Below, piece by piece: positions 61,501 to 64,000 of a stretch of 64,000 bases of DNA. The position numbers were made by a program, and so were the translations under genes. Within the stretch, counting starts at the first letter, position 1; every line of letters begins with the position of its first letter. This stretch comes from Strix aluco. Its lineage: Eukaryota; Chordata; Aves; Strigiformes; Strigidae. The notes below the pieces were generated by a model. It was given only the letters and a program-made list of their open reading frames with translations, was not told the DNA's origin and did not search any database. The stretch is taken from assembly GCF_031877795.1 (NCBI RefSeq), contig NC_133941.1, positions 23,846,251 to 23,910,250 of the forward strand, read 5' to 3'.

Positions 61501-62835
61501 GACTAAATACCAGTGGCAGGCTCTCTAAACCATCTTTTAATATTCTTTGCCTTAAATGTTGGAATGTGCTGCCTGTGGAGAAGTTACTTCCATTCATTTT
61601 GCTGCGTCAACAGAATACTTTTTTAAAACTGTAAATAACTAAACATACTTTACATTTGAAACAAAAGTGCCAGAAACTTACAGAGCACCCAGTAAACAAT
61701 TACACACGCTTAGATCTGTGGTGTGTGTTTCCTAATGATCATTTGATGGTGTATTTGCTACCGTTTATCTGAGAGATCAGTGAAAGTTAAAATTATCTAA
61801 TATAATTAAGCATTTATACTGCCTTGTCATGCTACTGAATGCTTGCAAAGGACGGATGTTTAGTTGTTTAGAGTGATAGTCAGTGACACTAAGGTCCTTA
61901 CCATCACATGTGTGTGAATAAAAATATTTGTTTATCCATGTGGAGTGCCACTGCAGTGCTCAGGTCTCAGAAAAAGTCCCCAGGAAAAGATGTCCAGTAT
62001 TTTAATGCTTCTTGAGTGGTTTTTTCCCTCGTTTCCCCAGCAGGCTAGCTACCTGCCTCGCAGCACATAAGGAAGCTTTGGTAGCAGCCACATCTCCCTT
62101 ATTCCAGCAAAGCAATAATTTTGTACCTCTGTGAGACAGTCCTTGTCTCTCTCAATAGGTTCTGCCTATTGTTATACTGAAACTTGTAAAGAGATGTTAT
62201 TAAGCTGTTATTTGAAATTACTCATGTGTCATTGGTCTGTACATTCATTCTACAAGAATAAAACAAACTCTTAGTCAAGTTTGTAGGTCTCTAAATTAAG
62301 AGGAAGAAGTGTCAATGTAAAATTAACTAGTCAGTGTTACTGTATCATGCATATAGCAAGCAGCAATGGTTAAGGATGTGGTTACAGGTTAGATGTATCC
62401 ATTGATCTGTTGAGAACTTACCAAAACTGAGGTATGAGACCTTGAGCTCTCATTACACCAATGGCAACAAATTTGGAGTAAAACCAGGATGCTGTCTGGT
62501 GAATATATTGTCAGAGTAGAGAATATGATGAAAGAGATGATGGTTCTATTGTGACTCATGATAACTGCTGGTTACTCTTCATAGAGTGAATTTGGGAAAG
62601 GCTGACTGTTACAGGTGATAAAATATTGTGGTTTATTCTTCAAAGTAATTGGGAGTCTATAATCATAAAAAAATTCAGAGAGGAAGATCAGACATAAAAT
62701 AGACTGAAATTATTTTAGGCACAGAACAACTGTCATTTGTCACTACTGAGCAGTATTTCAGCATTACAGAAAATGCTAAAATGTATACTTTTTGTGCTAT
62801 ACTTACAGTCTGCTTTTCAGGAAAAAAATACTTAC
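61501..62835. other. Intergenic or intronic DNA left of the candidate exon
   Basis: AT-rich DNA with no independent frame worth calling. If the exon at 62836-63005 is real, the region up to it would be intron (or 3' flank) of that - strand gene. No downstream coding exon for it was recognised here. Confidence 0.4.
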
Positions 62836-63005
62836 TTGGATTGTTTCATCATAGTATTTAGTCACATTGTTATTTTCCAAGCTGATCCTGAGCTTGTTGT
62901 CTAACATGAAAGACTCATAATATTGTTCAAAAGTGCTGGGTTTTTCAACTGAAGCATCATACCATTTGGAAGAATTTTCAAGAACCTTCACTATCCCTTG
63001 ACCCT
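62836..63005 (-). CDS. Candidate internal coding exon of an unidentified gene
   Basis: A 170-bp open stretch on the - strand with exon-like borders: acceptor ATTTCCTAATCTTCAG|AG at its left (plus-strand 63005) and donor ATCCAA|GTAAGT at its right (62836). Two bases complete a split codon, then 56 codons follow without a stop: it begins GQGIVKVLENSSKWYD and ends NNNVTKYYDETIQ. In-frame stops close the frame on both sides of the predicted splice sites. The residue mix is protein-like (Trp, Tyr, charged residues, no low complexity), with two possible N-glycosylation sequons (NSS, NVT). I do not recognise the family. The gene would be convergent with BARX1, with the rest outside the window or in exons I could not see. 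A chance open frame remains possible. Confidence 0.5.
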
Positions 63006-64000
63006 CTGAAGATTAGGAAATACATTTTAAGTTGATAGTATATTTAAGTTGATTGTGAGCCTTACTCTTGTAGTGTTCTCACCACTGGGCTGAGAAATTT
63101 GTGGGTGTCTAAACAGTTCGTATTTGTTAATTCTACTAAAACAATGGAAAAATGTTCATGCAGAAGGTCGTGCCTCCCATCACTGCCAAAACATCTGTAG
63201 GCAGCTACGTAACAGAATATATGGCTTAACAGAAAACTGCCTCGGTAGTGTTTGGAGGAGTAGAGGTGCCTTCAGTTTATTTGGACTTACTGAAGATCGC
63301 TGCCTTCCCCTCTGTTTAAGCACAGTTTGACTGGTTTCTTTAGTCAAAACCTCTCTTGACTTCCTTCAGAACTTTGCCTGTGCAAGGACTATCAAATCAG
63401 TTGAGTCTTTTGTTGAATTTAACTTCCTACTAAACAATAGCTTTTCATATTCAATTTTCTTTAATTCTGAGCATTTGAGACCAAGGTTCTCAGGTTATTC
63501 CAGAAAAGCTTTGAATGGAGACTTTCTTGGGGACTGATCATCTGAAGAAGCATCACACACTGTCTGCAAACAATTGTCTTCCATAGCATTAGATCATAAT
63601 TAGCTGTATTTAATTGCCAGAGTGTATCACTGCACTCCTCTAAGACGTCATCTGCTTTTCAGTTCACTAAGGTGGATGCTGTTGTCCTGTCTGTATGCTG
63701 ACCAACTAGGAGCTGCGCAGAGCTGCACTGAGGAGGAGCAGAATGCTACTCTCCTTTGCCACGTAGCTGGGCCGTGGAAGATAAGGTCTGACTTTTAGAA
63801 AACATAGCGCTTTCCAGCTGTACAAACGTTTTAATGGGTGAGTTTAGTCAGAAAAATAAAGGATTATGTGTTTTGGGAGACAATTAAAATTTCATAAAGA
63901 TATTTGATATCTCTTTTGAAGGTGAAACCAAAGTGTTTATAAATGCCCCTGTTTTAGCAAAATGTCCTTGTTTGTTACCACTAAATAAATTGCAAGGGTT
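63006..64000. other. Right end, no gene seen
   Basis: AT-leaning DNA. If the neighbouring exon is real this would be its upstream intron. The 68-codon frame at 63124-63330 (+) has no recognisable motif. No further exon was convincing. Confidence 0.4.

Noticed and set aside
1..64000. A novel multi-gene system, CRISPR-like array, or tRNA/rRNA genes
   Set aside because: Nothing in the window shows spaced direct repeats with unique spacers, gene clusters, or structured RNA genes I could recognise; the DNA reads as a bird homeobox locus with flanking desert.

Overview
This is a vertebrate, almost certainly bird, genomic window. Two 3'-end fragments of the CR1 LINE family in the avian form (ending in the TTCTATGATT-type tail) and a homeobox gene readily recognised as BARX1 support this. 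Most of the 64 kb is AT-leaning intergenic DNA, as expected around a developmental transcription factor gene. The only complete protein-coding gene I can support is BARX1 on the + strand: four exons joined as 14186-14390, 16294-16582, 16727-16811 and 17207-17371, encoding 247 aa. All three introns have GT/AG ends and the reading frame is kept across every junction.

Layout. 1-12.2 kb is upstream intergenic DNA with one CR1 fragment (2.3-3.1 kb), CpG-rich islets at 4.9-5.3 kb and 9.8-10.1 kb, and AT-rich stretches that look like candidate regulatory DNA. 12.3-14.6 kb is the large CpG-rich promoter island of BARX1, with a TATA-like box at 13887, a short 5' UTR carrying two small upstream ORFs, and exon 1. 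14.4-17.8 kb holds the rest of the gene; intron 1 contains a striking AT-only block inside very GC-rich DNA. 17.8-20.3 kb has further CpG-rich blocks and TAATTA palindromes just downstream of the gene. 21.7-22.6 kb is a repeat cluster: a 140-bp tandem duplication followed by about 570 bp of GGATG-type minisatellite. From 22.6 kb to the right end is a gene desert with a second CR1 (35.2-35.6 kb), probable ancient amniote repeat relics (44.4 and 61.4 kb), an isolated CpG-rich islet (49.2-49.4 kb) and a purine-skewed tract (51.0-52.0 kb). At 62836-63005 on the - strand there is a convincing candidate internal coding exon of a second gene that I cannot name; that gene would run convergently with BARX1.

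The many long reading frames in the GC-rich part (for example 396 aa antisense to BARX1 exon 1) are composition artefacts. I found no tRNA, rRNA, CRISPR array, operon or viral gene. I see no evidence for a new multi-gene system. The most useful leads are the unidentified exon, the strong-context upstream ORF of BARX1, the downstream homeodomain-site cluster and the isolated CpG islet.
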